Source: Hoeflea sp.
Lineage (GTDB): Bacteria > Pseudomonadota > Alphaproteobacteria > Rhizobiales > Rhizobiaceae
Assembly (NCBI RefSeq): GCF_014359905.1
Contig: NZ_JACIYP010000003.1
Location: 56,822 to 120,821, forward strand
Length of the DNA: 64,000 nucleotides
Direction: 5' to 3'
Position numbers and translations under genes: made by a program. Positions 19,252 to 27,734 of this stretch are shown here, piece by piece. Within the stretch, counting starts at the first letter, position 1. Every line of letters starts with the position of its first letter. A model generated the notes under the pieces. The model had not been told where the DNA came from and did not search any database. It saw nothing but the letters and a program-made list of their open reading frames with translations.

Positions 19252-19608
19252 TTCGAATTCCTTTTCGCTTAGGCGCAGGACATGTCCAAATTTAGCCGGA
19301 ACATAGGGTCGGGATGGATAAAAAACAACAAGCAATTCCGTGTTTACTTAATGAAATCAAAGTATTAATCGATTTAAAAAATCTTGCATCCATTTAAATC
19401 GGTTCAATCGGGGCTTGCGGTCAAGCCTGCCGGATATTGCTCCGGTAATGAGGGAATGACACCGCCGGGGATCTGTGCCACATTTTGTTCTCACTTTATC
19501 CTCATGGACGTGGCGGCGGGACCCGGCATTGACGCGACAACGCGGCTGAACCGGAAAAGCGGGGGCACTTCCTGAGAGGCGTGCTTGAACATGATGGAGA
19601 CGACAGAC
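19252..19608. promoter_or_regulatory. Divergent pckA/chvI control region
   Basis: This 357-base gap holds the promoters of pckA and chvI. It has a strikingly AT-rich core (about 19320-19400) with an imperfect inverted repeat, 19367-19378 against 19393-19404 (AATCGATTTAAA and TTTAAATCGGTT, one mismatch, 14-base spacing). I infer a regulator-binding site for pckA or chvI, but the regulator cannot be named. No small gene is convincing here. Confidence 0.5.
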
Positions 19609-20325
19609 ATGCAGACAATCGCGCTCGTCGACGACGACCGCAATATCCTTACCTCGGTTTCGATAGCACTCGAAACGGAAGGATATCGTGTTGAAACCTA
19701 CACCGACGGCGCCTCCGCTCTGGATGGTTTGCTGGCGCGTCCTCCGCAACTGGCCATTTTTGACATCAAGATGCCGCGCATGGACGGAATGGAGCTTCTG
19801 CGCCGTTTGCGGCAGAAATCGGATATTCCGGTGATTTTTCTGACATCCAAGGATGAAGAGATCGACGAACTGTTCGGCCTCAAGATGGGTGCGGATGATT
19901 TCATCACCAAGCCGTTCTCTCAGCGGCTTCTGGTCGAACGCGTCAAGGCTGTGCTGCGTCGCGCCGCCAACCGTGAAGCAGCGGCGGCCACACCTGGCCG
20001 CGCGGCCAGCGCGCCGACAAAGTCTCTTGAGCGCGGCAATCTGGTCATGGATCAGGAACGCCACACCTGCACCTGGAAGAACGAGCCGGTGACGCTGACC
20101 GTGACCGAGTTCCTGATCCTGCAGTCGCTGGCCCAGCGGCCGGGCGTGGTCAAGAGCCGGGATGCGCTGATGGACGCCGCTTATGATGAGCAGGTCTATG
20201 TTGATGACCGCACCATCGACAGCCATATCAAGCGGCTGCGCAAGAAGTTTAAAATGGTCGACGATGATTTCGACATGATCGAAACCCTCTACGGAGTCGG
20301 GTACCGCTTCAGGGAAGCGGCATGA
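19609..20325 (+). CDS. chvI: Two-component response regulator ChvI
   Basis: ChvI is the OmpR-type regulator paired with ChvG; in Rhizobiales the pair controls acid response, envelope and exopolysaccharide functions. The 238-residue protein has a receiver domain with acidic DDD at 8-10, phospho-acceptor D52 and the conserved Lys in FITKPF, then a winged-helix domain ending [17 protein letters not shown]...YGVGYRF. I use the ATG at 19609 ([12 protein letters not shown]), as in known ChvI proteins, with GGAG nine bases upstream; ATGs at 19591 and 19594 are possible. chvG follows after 41 bases. Confidence 0.95.
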   Translation: MQTIALVDDDRNILTSVSIALETEGYRVETYTDGASALDGLLARPPQLAIFDIKMPRMDGMELLRRLRQKSDIPVIFLTSKDEEIDELFGLKMGADDFITKPFSQRLLVERVKAVLRRAANREAAAATPGRAASAPTKSLERGNLVMDQERHTCTWKNEPVTLTVTEFLILQSLAQRPGVVKSRDALMDAAYDEQVYVDDRTIDSHIKRLRKKFKMVDDDFDMIETLYGVGYRFREAA

Positions 20326-20366
20326 GCGGCATGTTTCCTCCCGGCGTTTGAGGTGGCGAAAGCGGC

Positions 20367-22151
20367 ATGACGGCTGAAACCGATGACATTGCGGGCGGCG
20401 GTGACGACAGTGCGTCCGAGCCGCGCCGTTCGAAGGGCTGGATCCACCCGGTGACATTGGTGCGCCGGATGTTCGGCAATCTGATCTTTTCGAGCCTGAC
20501 CCGCCGCATCCTGTTTCTCAACCTGGCGGCGCTGATCGTTCTGGTCTCCGGGATCCTCTATCTCAACCAGTTCCGCGAGGGTCTGATCGACGCCCGGGTG
20601 GAAAGTCTTCTGACCCAGGGCGAGATCATCGCCGGCGCCGTTGCGGCATCCGCTTCGGTGGACACAAATTCGATCACCATCGATCCTGAAAAGCTTCTTG
20701 AGCTGCAGGCCGGGCAGAGCATTTCGCCCACAAATTCCAACGAGAACCTGGATTTCCCGATCAATCCGGAGCGCGTTGCCCCGGTGCTGCGCCGGTTGAT
20801 TTCGCCAACCCGGACGCGCGCGCGCATCTATGATGATGACGCGAGCCTGATCCTGGATTCCCGCTATCTCTACACCAGCGGTCAGGTTCTGCGCTATGAC
20901 CTGCCGCCGGCGGAAGCCGAGCCGATCAGTCTTTCCGAGACCGTGACGGCCTGGTTCAACCGGCTTTTCCAACGCCGCGACCTGCCGCTTTACCGGGAAC
21001 CGCCGGGTGCGGATGGATCGATCTATCCCGAAGTGATGAATGCCCTGACCGGGGGGCGCGGCGCAGTGGTGCGGGTCACGGAAAAAGGCGAGCTGATTGT
21101 CTCCGTGGCCGTTCCGGTCCAGCGGTTCCGCGCGGTTCTCGGGGTCTTGCTGCTGTCGACCCAGGCCGGCGACATCGACAAGATCGTCCATGCCGAGCGG
21201 ATGGCCATCTTCAGGGTGTTTGGCGTCGCCGCCATGGTCACGATCGTTTTGTCGCTGCTGCTGGCCAGCACCATCGCCACGCCTCTGAGACGCTTGTCGG
21301 CAGCAGCGGTCCGGGTGCGCCGCGGCGTGAGGGCGCGCGAGGAGATCCCGGATTTTTCGGATCGCCAGGATGAAATCGGCAATTTGTCGGTTGCGTTGCG
21401 CGACATGACCAATGCGCTCTATGACCGGATTGCCGCGATCGAAAGTTTCGCCGCCGATGTCAGCCACGAGCTCAAGAACCCGCTCACCTCGCTGCGCAGC
21501 GCGGTCGAGACCCTGCCGCTTGCCCGCAATGAGCATTCCCGGAAACGGTTGATGGATGTCATCCAGCATGATGTCCGCCGCATGGACCGTCTGATCAGCG
21601 ATATTTCCGATGCGTCGCGGCTTGACGCGGAACTGGCGCGCCAGGACGGCGTCTCCGTCGACATGAAAACGCTGCTCACCGATCTGGTGGATATTGCCAG
21701 GCAGATCCGTGCCGGCGGCAAGAGCGTGGCGATCGAATTGAAGGTCGATGGCCGCAATACATCGAAAACAGCCTTCACCGTGTTGGGTCATGATCTCCGT
21801 CTGGGCCAGGTCGTCACCAACCTGATCGAGAACGCCCGGTCCTTCGTGCCCGAAACGGGTGGCCGCATCACCATCCGTCTGAGCCGCCGCCGGGGTATGG
21901 TGCAGATCATGATCGATGACAACGGGCCCGGAATTCGAGCCGAAGTCATTGAACGCGTGTTCGAGCGGTTTTACACCGACCGTCCGGATGGCGAGGATTT
22001 TGGTCAGAATTCCGGTCTTGGCCTGTCCATCAGCCGCCAGATCATTGAAGCCCATGGCGGCCATCTGACCGCGGAAAACATCCCGGGCAAAGAAGATGGC
22101 ACATCGGCAGGCGCCCGCTTCATCATTGAATTGCCGGCCGAAAACCCATGA
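20367..22151 (+). CDS. chvG: Sensor histidine kinase ChvG
   Basis: ChvG is the inner-membrane sensor for ChvI; it is held inactive by the periplasmic repressor ExoR in several rhizobia. The 594-residue protein has transmembrane segments at about 46-67 and 283-304 around a 215-residue periplasmic domain, then HAMP (about 305-357), the phospho-acceptor H367 in FAADVSHELKNPL, and a HATPase domain with NLIENA, DNGPGI and GLGLSI. It overlaps hprK by four bases, tying ChvG/ChvI signalling to the PTS genes. Confidence 0.96.
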   Translation: MTAETDDIAGGGDDSASEPRRSKGWIHPVTLVRRMFGNLIFSSLTRRILFLNLAALIVLVSGILYLNQFREGLIDARVESLLTQGEIIAGAVAASASVDTNSITIDPEKLLELQAGQSISPTNSNENLDFPINPERVAPVLRRLISPTRTRARIYDDDASLILDSRYLYTSGQVLRYDLPPAEAEPISLSETVTAWFNRLFQRRDLPLYREPPGADGSIYPEVMNALTGGRGAVVRVTEKGELIVSVAVPVQRFRAVLGVLLLSTQAGDIDKIVHAERMAIFRVFGVAAMVTIVLSLLLASTIATPLRRLSAAAVRVRRGVRAREEIPDFSDRQDEIGNLSVALRDMTNALYDRIAAIESFAADVSHELKNPLTSLRSAVETLPLARNEHSRKRLMDVIQHDVRRMDRLISDISDASRLDAELARQDGVSVDMKTLLTDLVDIARQIRAGGKSVAIELKVDGRNTSKTAFTVLGHDLRLGQVVTNLIENARSFVPETGGRITIRLSRRRGMVQIMIDDNGPGIRAEVIERVFERFYTDRPDGEDFGQNSGLGLSISRQIIEAHGGHLTAENIPGKEDGTSAGARFIIELPAENP

Positions 22152-22615
22152 CGGGCGGGATCGGTGCAGCCGGACAATCCATTCATGCAACGGCGATTGC
22201 CGTCGGGTCGGCCGGCCTGTTGTTTGTCGGGCCGTCCGGGTCGGGAAAAAGCAGCACCGCCTTCGCCTGTCTCACCGCAGCGCATGCGCGGGGCTGGAAC
22301 GCCGCGCTGATTGCCGATGACCGGACCAGCCTGGTGGTCAGGGGAGGTCGCTGCATCGCGTCCTGCCCGGAGCCAATCCGTGGCCTTCTGGAACTGCGCG
22401 GCACAGGCATCGTTACCTTGCCAAGGCGCAACCGGGCGGTCCTCAGTCTGGTGGTGGAGACGGCAGCGCCGTCTGCCGCAACCCGGCTTCCGCCGGAAGG
22501 TGAAACCTTTTCGTGCAATGGAATTGCCCTGCCACTCCTGCGTCTGTGGCACAATGGCGCAGCGGATCCGCTTTCCCGCATCTTCGCAAGCCGGCCGGAG
22601 CTGTTTCTGGCGTGA
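22148..22615 (+). CDS. hprK: HPr kinase/phosphorylase, short alphaproteobacterial form
   Basis: HprK phosphorylates and dephosphorylates HPr on a regulatory serine. The 155-residue protein has the Walker A loop GPSGSGKSS at 28-36 and the conserved IADDR and LELRGTG segments. It lacks the N-terminal domain of the roughly 310-residue Firmicutes enzyme; this is the normal form in alphaproteobacteria, not a truncation. It is coupled to chvG upstream; the EIIA gene follows after 159 bases. Confidence 0.93.
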   Translation: MTGGIGAAGQSIHATAIAVGSAGLLFVGPSGSGKSSTAFACLTAAHARGWNAALIADDRTSLVVRGGRCIASCPEPIRGLLELRGTGIVTLPRRNRAVLSLVVETAAPSAATRLPPEGETFSCNGIALPLLRLWHNGAADPLSRIFASRPELFLA

Positions 22616-22774
22616 AAAAGGGCATGGCGGCTAGAATTGCTACAATTGTGACGTTTTTGGCTTGAACTTCGCCTGCTTCTGTCCAAGATGAAATCAGGAA
22701 AACTGTTCGCAGCTGCGAAGCAATCGGCACGGCCTGGTGACTCACCGGCTGGGCGGGATGCTGCTGGAGGCAAA

Positions 22775-23176
22775 ATGATCGGATTGGTGCTTGTCACCCA
22801 TGGCAAGCTCGCGGAGGAGTTTCGGCATGCGCTTGAGCATGTGGTCGGATCTCAAACCGCCCTTGAAACCGTCTGTATCGGACCCGAAGATGACATGGAC
22901 CAGCGCCGTCTCGATATTGTCGGGGCCGTGTCGCGGGTGGAACACGGCCACGGCGTCATCATTCTGACCGACATGTTCGGCGGCACGCCGTCCAACCTGT
23001 CGATTTCGGTGATGGATTCGGGCCGCATCGAGGTCATCGCCGGCGTCAATCTGCCGATGCTGATCAAACTGGCCGGAGTCCGCGGCTCCAATGACATGCA
23101 GAAGTCGCTCGCCGACGCCCAGGATGCGGGACGCAAATACATCAATGTTGCAAGCCGCCTGCTGTCCGGCAAATGA
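22775..23176 (+). CDS. Mannose-type PTS EIIA component
   Basis: This 133-residue protein is a PTS EIIA of the mannose/fructose (EIIA-Man) class, with the phospho-acceptor H9 in VTHGKLAEEF and LTDMFGGTPSN around residues 67-77. No EIIB, EIIC or EIID genes are nearby, so it probably serves regulation rather than sugar uptake, as in other alphaproteobacteria with an incomplete PTS. A GGAGG ribosome binding site precedes the ATG at 22775. It overlaps the HPr gene by four bases. Confidence 0.93.
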   Translation: MIGLVLVTHGKLAEEFRHALEHVVGSQTALETVCIGPEDDMDQRRLDIVGAVSRVEHGHGVIILTDMFGGTPSNLSISVMDSGRIEVIAGVNLPMLIKLAGVRGSNDMQKSLADAQDAGRKYINVASRLLSGK

Positions 23177-23460
23177 TGGTCGCTGGCTCGGTCAGGTCCC
23201 GATCATTCGAGATCGTCAACAAGCGGGGCCTGCATGCGCGCGCTTCGGCCCGGTTTGTGCAGACTGTTGAAGGCTATGACGCGAAGGTGCGGGTCACGCG
23301 CGAAGGATCGACGGTCGGTGGAACCTCGATCATGGGATTGATGATGCTGGCCGCGAGCACCGGATGCTCGATTCTTGTCGAAGCCGAAGGCCGCCAGGCG
23401 GACGAGGTTCTCGCCGCTCTCGAGACACTGATTGCCGGCAAGTTCGGCGAAGACGCCTGA
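23173..23460 (+). CDS. ptsH: Phosphocarrier protein HPr
   Basis: HPr carries phosphate from EI to EIIA proteins. The 95-residue protein has H21 in [13 protein letters not shown], the EI phosphorylation site, and S52 in [10 protein letters not shown], the serine acted on by HprK. Both sites are intact. It starts inside the EIIA stop (ATGATG; a start at the second ATG is possible). EI is not in the window. With chvG and hprK adjacent, the cluster links carbon/PTS state to ChvG/ChvI signalling. Confidence 0.94.
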   Translation: MMVAGSVRSRSFEIVNKRGLHARASARFVQTVEGYDAKVRVTREGSTVGGTSIMGLMMLAASTGCSILVEAEGRQADEVLAALETLIAGKFGEDA

Positions 23461-23470
23461 ACAAATTCAC

Positions 23471-23486
23471 ATAAAGACATCTTTAT
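23471..23486. promoter_or_regulatory. Palindromic operator upstream of ahcY (SahR-like candidate)
   Basis: ATAAAGAC/ATCTTTAT is a near-perfect 16-base palindrome (seven of eight positions pair) 92 bases before the ahcY start. From memory, the SAH-responsive ArsR-family regulator SahR of proteobacteria recognises a palindrome of this type upstream of ahcY and methionine-cycle genes. No regulator gene is in the window, so the assignment is inference. Confidence 0.55.
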
Positions 23487-23578
23487 ATCATATTGCCAGC
23501 ATGACCGTTTCCTGCTATGGCAGCGCCCATGCAATCCAGCCTGTCCCGTCTGGATCTCAAAACCTTTGGGAAAATCAT

Positions 23579-24973
23579 ATGACTGACACTCAAGACTACG
23601 TCGTTGCCAATATCGAGCTGGCCGATTTTGGCCGCAAGGAGCTTGATATCGCCGAAACCGAAATGCCCGGCCTGATGTCGCTGCGCGAGGAATTCGGTTC
23701 ACAGAAGCCGCTCAAGGGCGCGCGGATCGTTGGCTCGCTGCACATGACCATTCAGACCGCGGTTCTGATCGAGACCCTGACGGCACTCGGCGCCGATGTG
23801 CGTTGGGCCTCGTGCAACATCTATTCGACCCAGGACCATGCCGCCGCGGCGATCGCCAAGAGCGGCGTTCCGGTGTTTGCCATCAAGGGGCAGAGCCTGG
23901 AAGAGCATTGGGATTATCTCGACAAATCGTTCCAGTTTGCCGACGGTCCGAACCTGATCCTTGACGATGGCGGCGATGCGACGCTTTACGTGTTGCTCGG
24001 CGCGCGCGCCGAAGCCGGCGAGGACATCATCCCGGTTCCCGCTTCCGACGAGGAAGCCGTCATCAAGCTGCAGATCAAGAAGCGCATGGAAGCCTCGCCG
24101 GGCTGGTTCACCAAGGTGCGCGATCAGATCGTTGGCGTCTCCGAAGAGACCACCACCGGTGTCCACCGCCTTTATGAACTGCAGAAGAAGGGCCTGCTTC
24201 CCTTCCCCGCAATCAACGTCAACGATTCCGTCACCAAGTCGAAGTTCGACAACAAGTACGGCTGCAAGGAATCGCTCGTCGACGGCATCCGCCGCGCCAC
24301 CGACACCATGATGGCCGGCAAGGTTGCCGTCGTCTGCGGCTATGGCGACGTGGGCAAGGGCTCGGCAGCTTCGCTGCGCGGCGCCGGCGCCCGGGTGAAG
24401 GTCACCGAAATCGATCCGATCTGCGCCCTGCAGGCCGCAATGGATGGCTTCGAAGTGGTCAGGCTCGAAGATGTGGTCAAGAGCGCCGACATCTTCATCA
24501 CCACCACCGGCAACAAGGACGTGATCCGGCTCGAGCACATGCGCGAGATGAAGGACATGGCCATTGTCGGCAACATCGGCCACTTTGACAACGAGATCCA
24601 GGTGGCAGCGCTGAAGAACCACAAATGGACCAACATCAAGGACCAGGTGGACATGATCGAGATGCCTTCGGGCAATCGCATGATCCTTCTGAGCCAGGGC
24701 CGCCTGCTCAACCTCGGCAACGCCACCGGTCACCCCAGCTTCGTCATGTCGGCGTCCTTCACCAACCAGGTGCTGGCGCAGATCGAGCTCTGGACCAAGG
24801 GCGATCAGTACCAGAATGAAGTCTATGTGCTGCCCAAGCACCTTGATGAAAAGGTCGCCAGGCTGCACCTCGACAAGATCGGCGCCCGGTTGACCGAGCT
24901 GAAGACCGAACAGGCCGACTATATCGGCGTGACGGTTGATGGCCCCTACAAGCCGGAACACTACCGGTACTAG
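23579..24973 (+). CDS. ahcY: S-adenosyl-L-homocysteine hydrolase
   Basis: AhcY splits SAH into adenosine and homocysteine using bound NAD, regenerating the methyl cycle. The 464-residue protein has the NAD-binding GYGDVGKG loop, the catalytic region [16 protein letters not shown], and the C-terminal tyrosine-containing tail KPEHYRY. The ATG at 23579 follows GGGAAAA; an earlier ATG at 23432 would overlap ptsH and the operator. A strong terminator follows. Confidence 0.97.
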   Translation: MTDTQDYVVANIELADFGRKELDIAETEMPGLMSLREEFGSQKPLKGARIVGSLHMTIQTAVLIETLTALGADVRWASCNIYSTQDHAAAAIAKSGVPVFAIKGQSLEEHWDYLDKSFQFADGPNLILDDGGDATLYVLLGARAEAGEDIIPVPASDEEAVIKLQIKKRMEASPGWFTKVRDQIVGVSEETTTGVHRLYELQKKGLLPFPAINVNDSVTKSKFDNKYGCKESLVDGIRRATDTMMAGKVAVVCGYGDVGKGSAASLRGAGARVKVTEIDPICALQAAMDGFEVVRLEDVVKSADIFITTTGNKDVIRLEHMREMKDMAIVGNIGHFDNEIQVAALKNHKWTNIKDQVDMIEMPSGNRMILLSQGRLLNLGNATGHPSFVMSASFTNQVLAQIELWTKGDQYQNEVYVLPKHLDEKVARLHLDKIGARLTELKTEQADYIGVTVDGPYKPEHYRY

Positions 24974-25003
24974 TTTTCAGATAGATACCCACAACATATT
25001 GAG

Positions 25004-25037
25004 ACCGCGTCCTTGACAACAAGGACGCGGTTTCTTT
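25004..25037 (+). terminator. Rho-independent terminator of ahcY
   Basis: A perfect 11-bp stem (25004-25014 with 25021-25031, loop GACAAC) is followed by TTCTTTTTG. It lies 30 bases past the ahcY stop. Confidence 0.93.
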
Positions 25038-25060
25038 TTGCGCATCTTCCCCTTCTCCGT

Positions 25061-25186
25061 GATTCGCGAAGCAGGTATGTTTTTGGTCATTGATTCGTTT
25101 TGCGTTGTGGCGGCGCGAACAGCGGATTGGCGATGTCTAGTCAAACAGGCGGCGGGGGACGAGGACATGCCGGTGAAGAGAGATTC
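25061..25186. promoter_or_regulatory. Three GANTC (CcrM-type) sites at the divL start region
   Basis: GATTC occurs at 25061-25065, 25092-25096 and 25182-25186, two in the leader and one just inside divL. GANTC is the target of the cell-cycle-regulated methylase CcrM in alphaproteobacteria, and such sites in promoters can tie transcription to replication. The spacing is seen directly; the regulatory role is inference. Confidence 0.4.
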
Positions 25187-27731
25187 ACTCAGGCGCAACA
25201 GTTTGGGACAGAATAGCTTGGGGCGCGACAGCTCGGTTGGCTTTCAACAGGCCGTAGCTTCACAGCTTTCCGGATTCCGGCGCAAGATCCTGACCGGGAC
25301 GGCCTTGCTCACCAGTTGCCTTCTGGCCCCTGCGGGCGCCGCGCTGGCACAGTCCCGGGAAAATGGCGGCTTGTCCGTCTCCTCTCTCGAAGTGGTGAAT
25401 TTCGCCATGGTCATCGGCGCCATCTCGGCCGCGATGATTTCGGCCATCTGGCTGATCCGCGAACGCGCCAAGATCGATCTGGAAAATGCCGGATTGCGAA
25501 CGGCCCTGGCCGACGCCAATGCAAAGCTGTCCAGGCATCAGGCGCTGATCATTGACCGGGATCGCCAGATTGTGGTCTGGGACGGCGTGGGGCTGCCCGC
25601 GGAAGTGCTCGGAAACCTGTCGGCCGAGACCGGGGCACCGCAAAGGCCAAGCGACTTTCTCGCGTTTGGCCGGTGGCTGGAGCCGAGATCCGCGGCCGGC
25701 CTCGACGAGGCCATCGACCGCCTCAGGGCCCAGGCCGAGCGCTTTGACCTGATTGTGGAAACCGTCCGCGGCCATGTGATCGAGGCGCAGGGCCGGGTTT
25801 CAGGCGGCCGCGCCTTTGTGCGCTTCGTGACCCTGTCGAATGTCCGCGCCGAACTGGCCGAACTCAAGACCGAGCGCAACCGGTTGCTGGCCTCGCTCGA
25901 TACTTTCCAGTCCCTGCTCGATGTCATCGACATGCCTGTATGGTTGCGCGGACCGGACGCGAAACTGCTCTGGGTCAACAATGCCTACACCCGCGCGGTC
26001 GAGGGCGCGGATCGCCAGGATGTGCTGACCCGCGGCCTGGAGCTCTTGGGAACTGCAGCACGTGAACGCGTCCGCGCGGCCGTGACGCCGGAAAGGCCAT
26101 TCCTCGACAAGATTTCGACCGTCATCCACGGTCATCGCCGCTTTCTTGAGGTCGCCGACGTCAAGACGCCGTCCGGCAATGCCGGCCTGGCGCTGGATGT
26201 GTCGATCGAGGAGGATCTGCGCGAGGAGCTGCGCCGCACGATCCAGAGCCACGCCGAAACGCTCGACCATCTGGCGACCCCGGTGGCGATCTTCGACCGC
26301 GATCAGCGGCTTCAGTTTCACAACCAGGCGTTCCAGAGGCTATGGGAGCTGGATACGCCGTTTCTGGCGCGCCGGCCCGACAATGGTGAGTTTCTCGAGC
26401 GCCTGCGCGCCGAAGGCAAGCTGCCCGAGCCGCATGCCTGGCGCGAGTGGAAGGAACAGATCCTCTCCGCCTACCGCGCTGTCGAGACCACGCCGCAACT
26501 CTGGCACCTGCCGGATGGCCAGACCCTCAATGTCTTCGCCAACGCCCATCCGCAGGGTGGCGTCACCTGGGTGTTCGAAAACCTGACCGAGAAAGTGGAT
26601 CTCGAGACCCGCTACAACACGCTTCTTCAGGTCCAGGGCGAAACCATCGACAATCTGGCCGAAGGCGTCGCTGTGTTTGGCCCCGATGGCAAGATCCGCT
26701 TGTCAAATCCCTCGTTCCGGGCGCTTTGGGGCCTGAACGAGCAGCAGGTCAAGCCGGGCACCCATATCAAGGCCATTGCCGAAGCCTGCGAGCCGTCCCA
26801 CCGCGAGCCTGACGGCTGGAAGCTGTTTGCCGGAGCGATCACCGGGTTCGAAGACGAGCGCCGCACCCGCGAAGGCCGCATTGAACTGACCACCGGCCTC
26901 ATTCTCGATTATGCCATCGTGCCCCTGCCCAATGGGCAGACCATGATCGCTTTCGTCAATGTCACCGACAGCGTCGGCGCCGAGCGCATGCTGACCGAGA
27001 AAAACGAGGCGTTGCGCAAGGCCGATGCGCTCAAGAACGAATTCGTCCAGCACGTGTCCTATGAGTTGCGCTCGCCGCTGACCAACATCATCGGCTTTAC
27101 CGAGCTGCTGCGGACCCCGGATTTCGGCTCGCTCAACGAGCGCCAGTCCGAGTATCTCGACCATATCTCGACGTCGTCCTCGGTGCTGCTGACCATCGTC
27201 AACGACATTCTCGATCTTGCCACGGTCGATGCCGGAATCATGCGGCTCGAACCGGATGCGGTGAACATCGCAACCCTGTTCACCGAAGCCGGCGAACAGA
27301 TTTCCGATCGGCTGAAGGAAAGCGGCCTGTCGCTCGACATCGACATCGCCGGTGCGCCTGAACACATGATCGGCGATCATCAGCGGCTCAAGCAGATCCT
27401 GTTCAAGCTGTTGATGAATGCGGCGAATTTTGCTCCGGATGGATCGGTTGTCCGGCTGACATGCAAGCAGGAGGGCGAATCGGTCGTCTTCTCGGTGTCG
27501 GATTCGGGCCCCGGAATCCCCGAAGGCGCGCGCAAGGATGTCTTCGCCCGCTTTGAAACTAACGGCCAGAACGGGCGCCGCCGTGGCGCCGGTCTGGGCC
27601 TGTCGATCGTCCAGAGTTTTGTCGGATTGCACAACGGAACCGTCTCCATCGAAGCCGGGCCCGAGGGCGGGGCGACCATTGTCTGCCGCTTCCCGGTTTC
27701 CCGCCCGCTTTCCCGCAACGCGGCCGAATAG
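25167..27731 (+). CDS. divL: DivL-type pseudo-histidine kinase (His replaced by Tyr)
   Basis: DivL is an essential cell-cycle regulator that acts with DivK and CckA to control CtrA. The 854-residue protein has two N-terminal hydrophobic segments (about 42-62 and 76-98), a long PAS region (about 240-600), a DHp-like helix with HVSYELRSPL where Y632 occupies the phospho-acceptor His position, and an intact-looking ATPase domain (DSGPGIP, GAGLGLSI). The Tyr is diagnostic of DivL rather than an ordinary kinase. The ATG at 25167 follows a GGGGACGAGG site; an earlier ATG at 25038 is rejected. Next gene starts four bases after the stop. Confidence 0.9.
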   Translation: MPVKRDSLRRNSLGQNSLGRDSSVGFQQAVASQLSGFRRKILTGTALLTSCLLAPAGAALAQSRENGGLSVSSLEVVNFAMVIGAISAAMISAIWLIRERAKIDLENAGLRTALADANAKLSRHQALIIDRDRQIVVWDGVGLPAEVLGNLSAETGAPQRPSDFLAFGRWLEPRSAAGLDEAIDRLRAQAERFDLIVETVRGHVIEAQGRVSGGRAFVRFVTLSNVRAELAELKTERNRLLASLDTFQSLLDVIDMPVWLRGPDAKLLWVNNAYTRAVEGADRQDVLTRGLELLGTAARERVRAAVTPERPFLDKISTVIHGHRRFLEVADVKTPSGNAGLALDVSIEEDLREELRRTIQSHAETLDHLATPVAIFDRDQRLQFHNQAFQRLWELDTPFLARRPDNGEFLERLRAEGKLPEPHAWREWKEQILSAYRAVETTPQLWHLPDGQTLNVFANAHPQGGVTWVFENLTEKVDLETRYNTLLQVQGETIDNLAEGVAVFGPDGKIRLSNPSFRALWGLNEQQVKPGTHIKAIAEACEPSHREPDGWKLFAGAITGFEDERRTREGRIELTTGLILDYAIVPLPNGQTMIAFVNVTDSVGAERMLTEKNEALRKADALKNEFVQHVSYELRSPLTNIIGFTELLRTPDFGSLNERQSEYLDHISTSSSVLLTIVNDILDLATVDAGIMRLEPDAVNIATLFTEAGEQISDRLKESGLSLDIDIAGAPEHMIGDHQRLKQILFKLLMNAANFAPDGSVVRLTCKQEGESVVFSVSDSGPGIPEGARKDVFARFETNGQNGRRRGAGLGLSIVQSFVGLHNGTVSIEAGPEGGATIVCRFPVSRPLSRNAAE

Positions 27732-27734
27732 GCA

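Noticed and set aside
20289..22190. Long open frame (about 630 codons) antisense to chvG
   Set aside because: It mirrors an intact, motif-rich kinase on the other strand; its translation is rich in His, Asp, Arg and Gly with no recognisable domain. Such frames are common in GC-rich DNA.
22148..22615. hprK as a truncated pseudogene
   Set aside because: The missing N-terminal domain is the normal state in alphaproteobacteria; the P-loop and catalytic segments are intact.
23461..23578. SAH or SAM riboswitch ahead of ahcY
   Set aside because: The 118-base leader shows no structure of the known types; a short palindromic operator explains it better.
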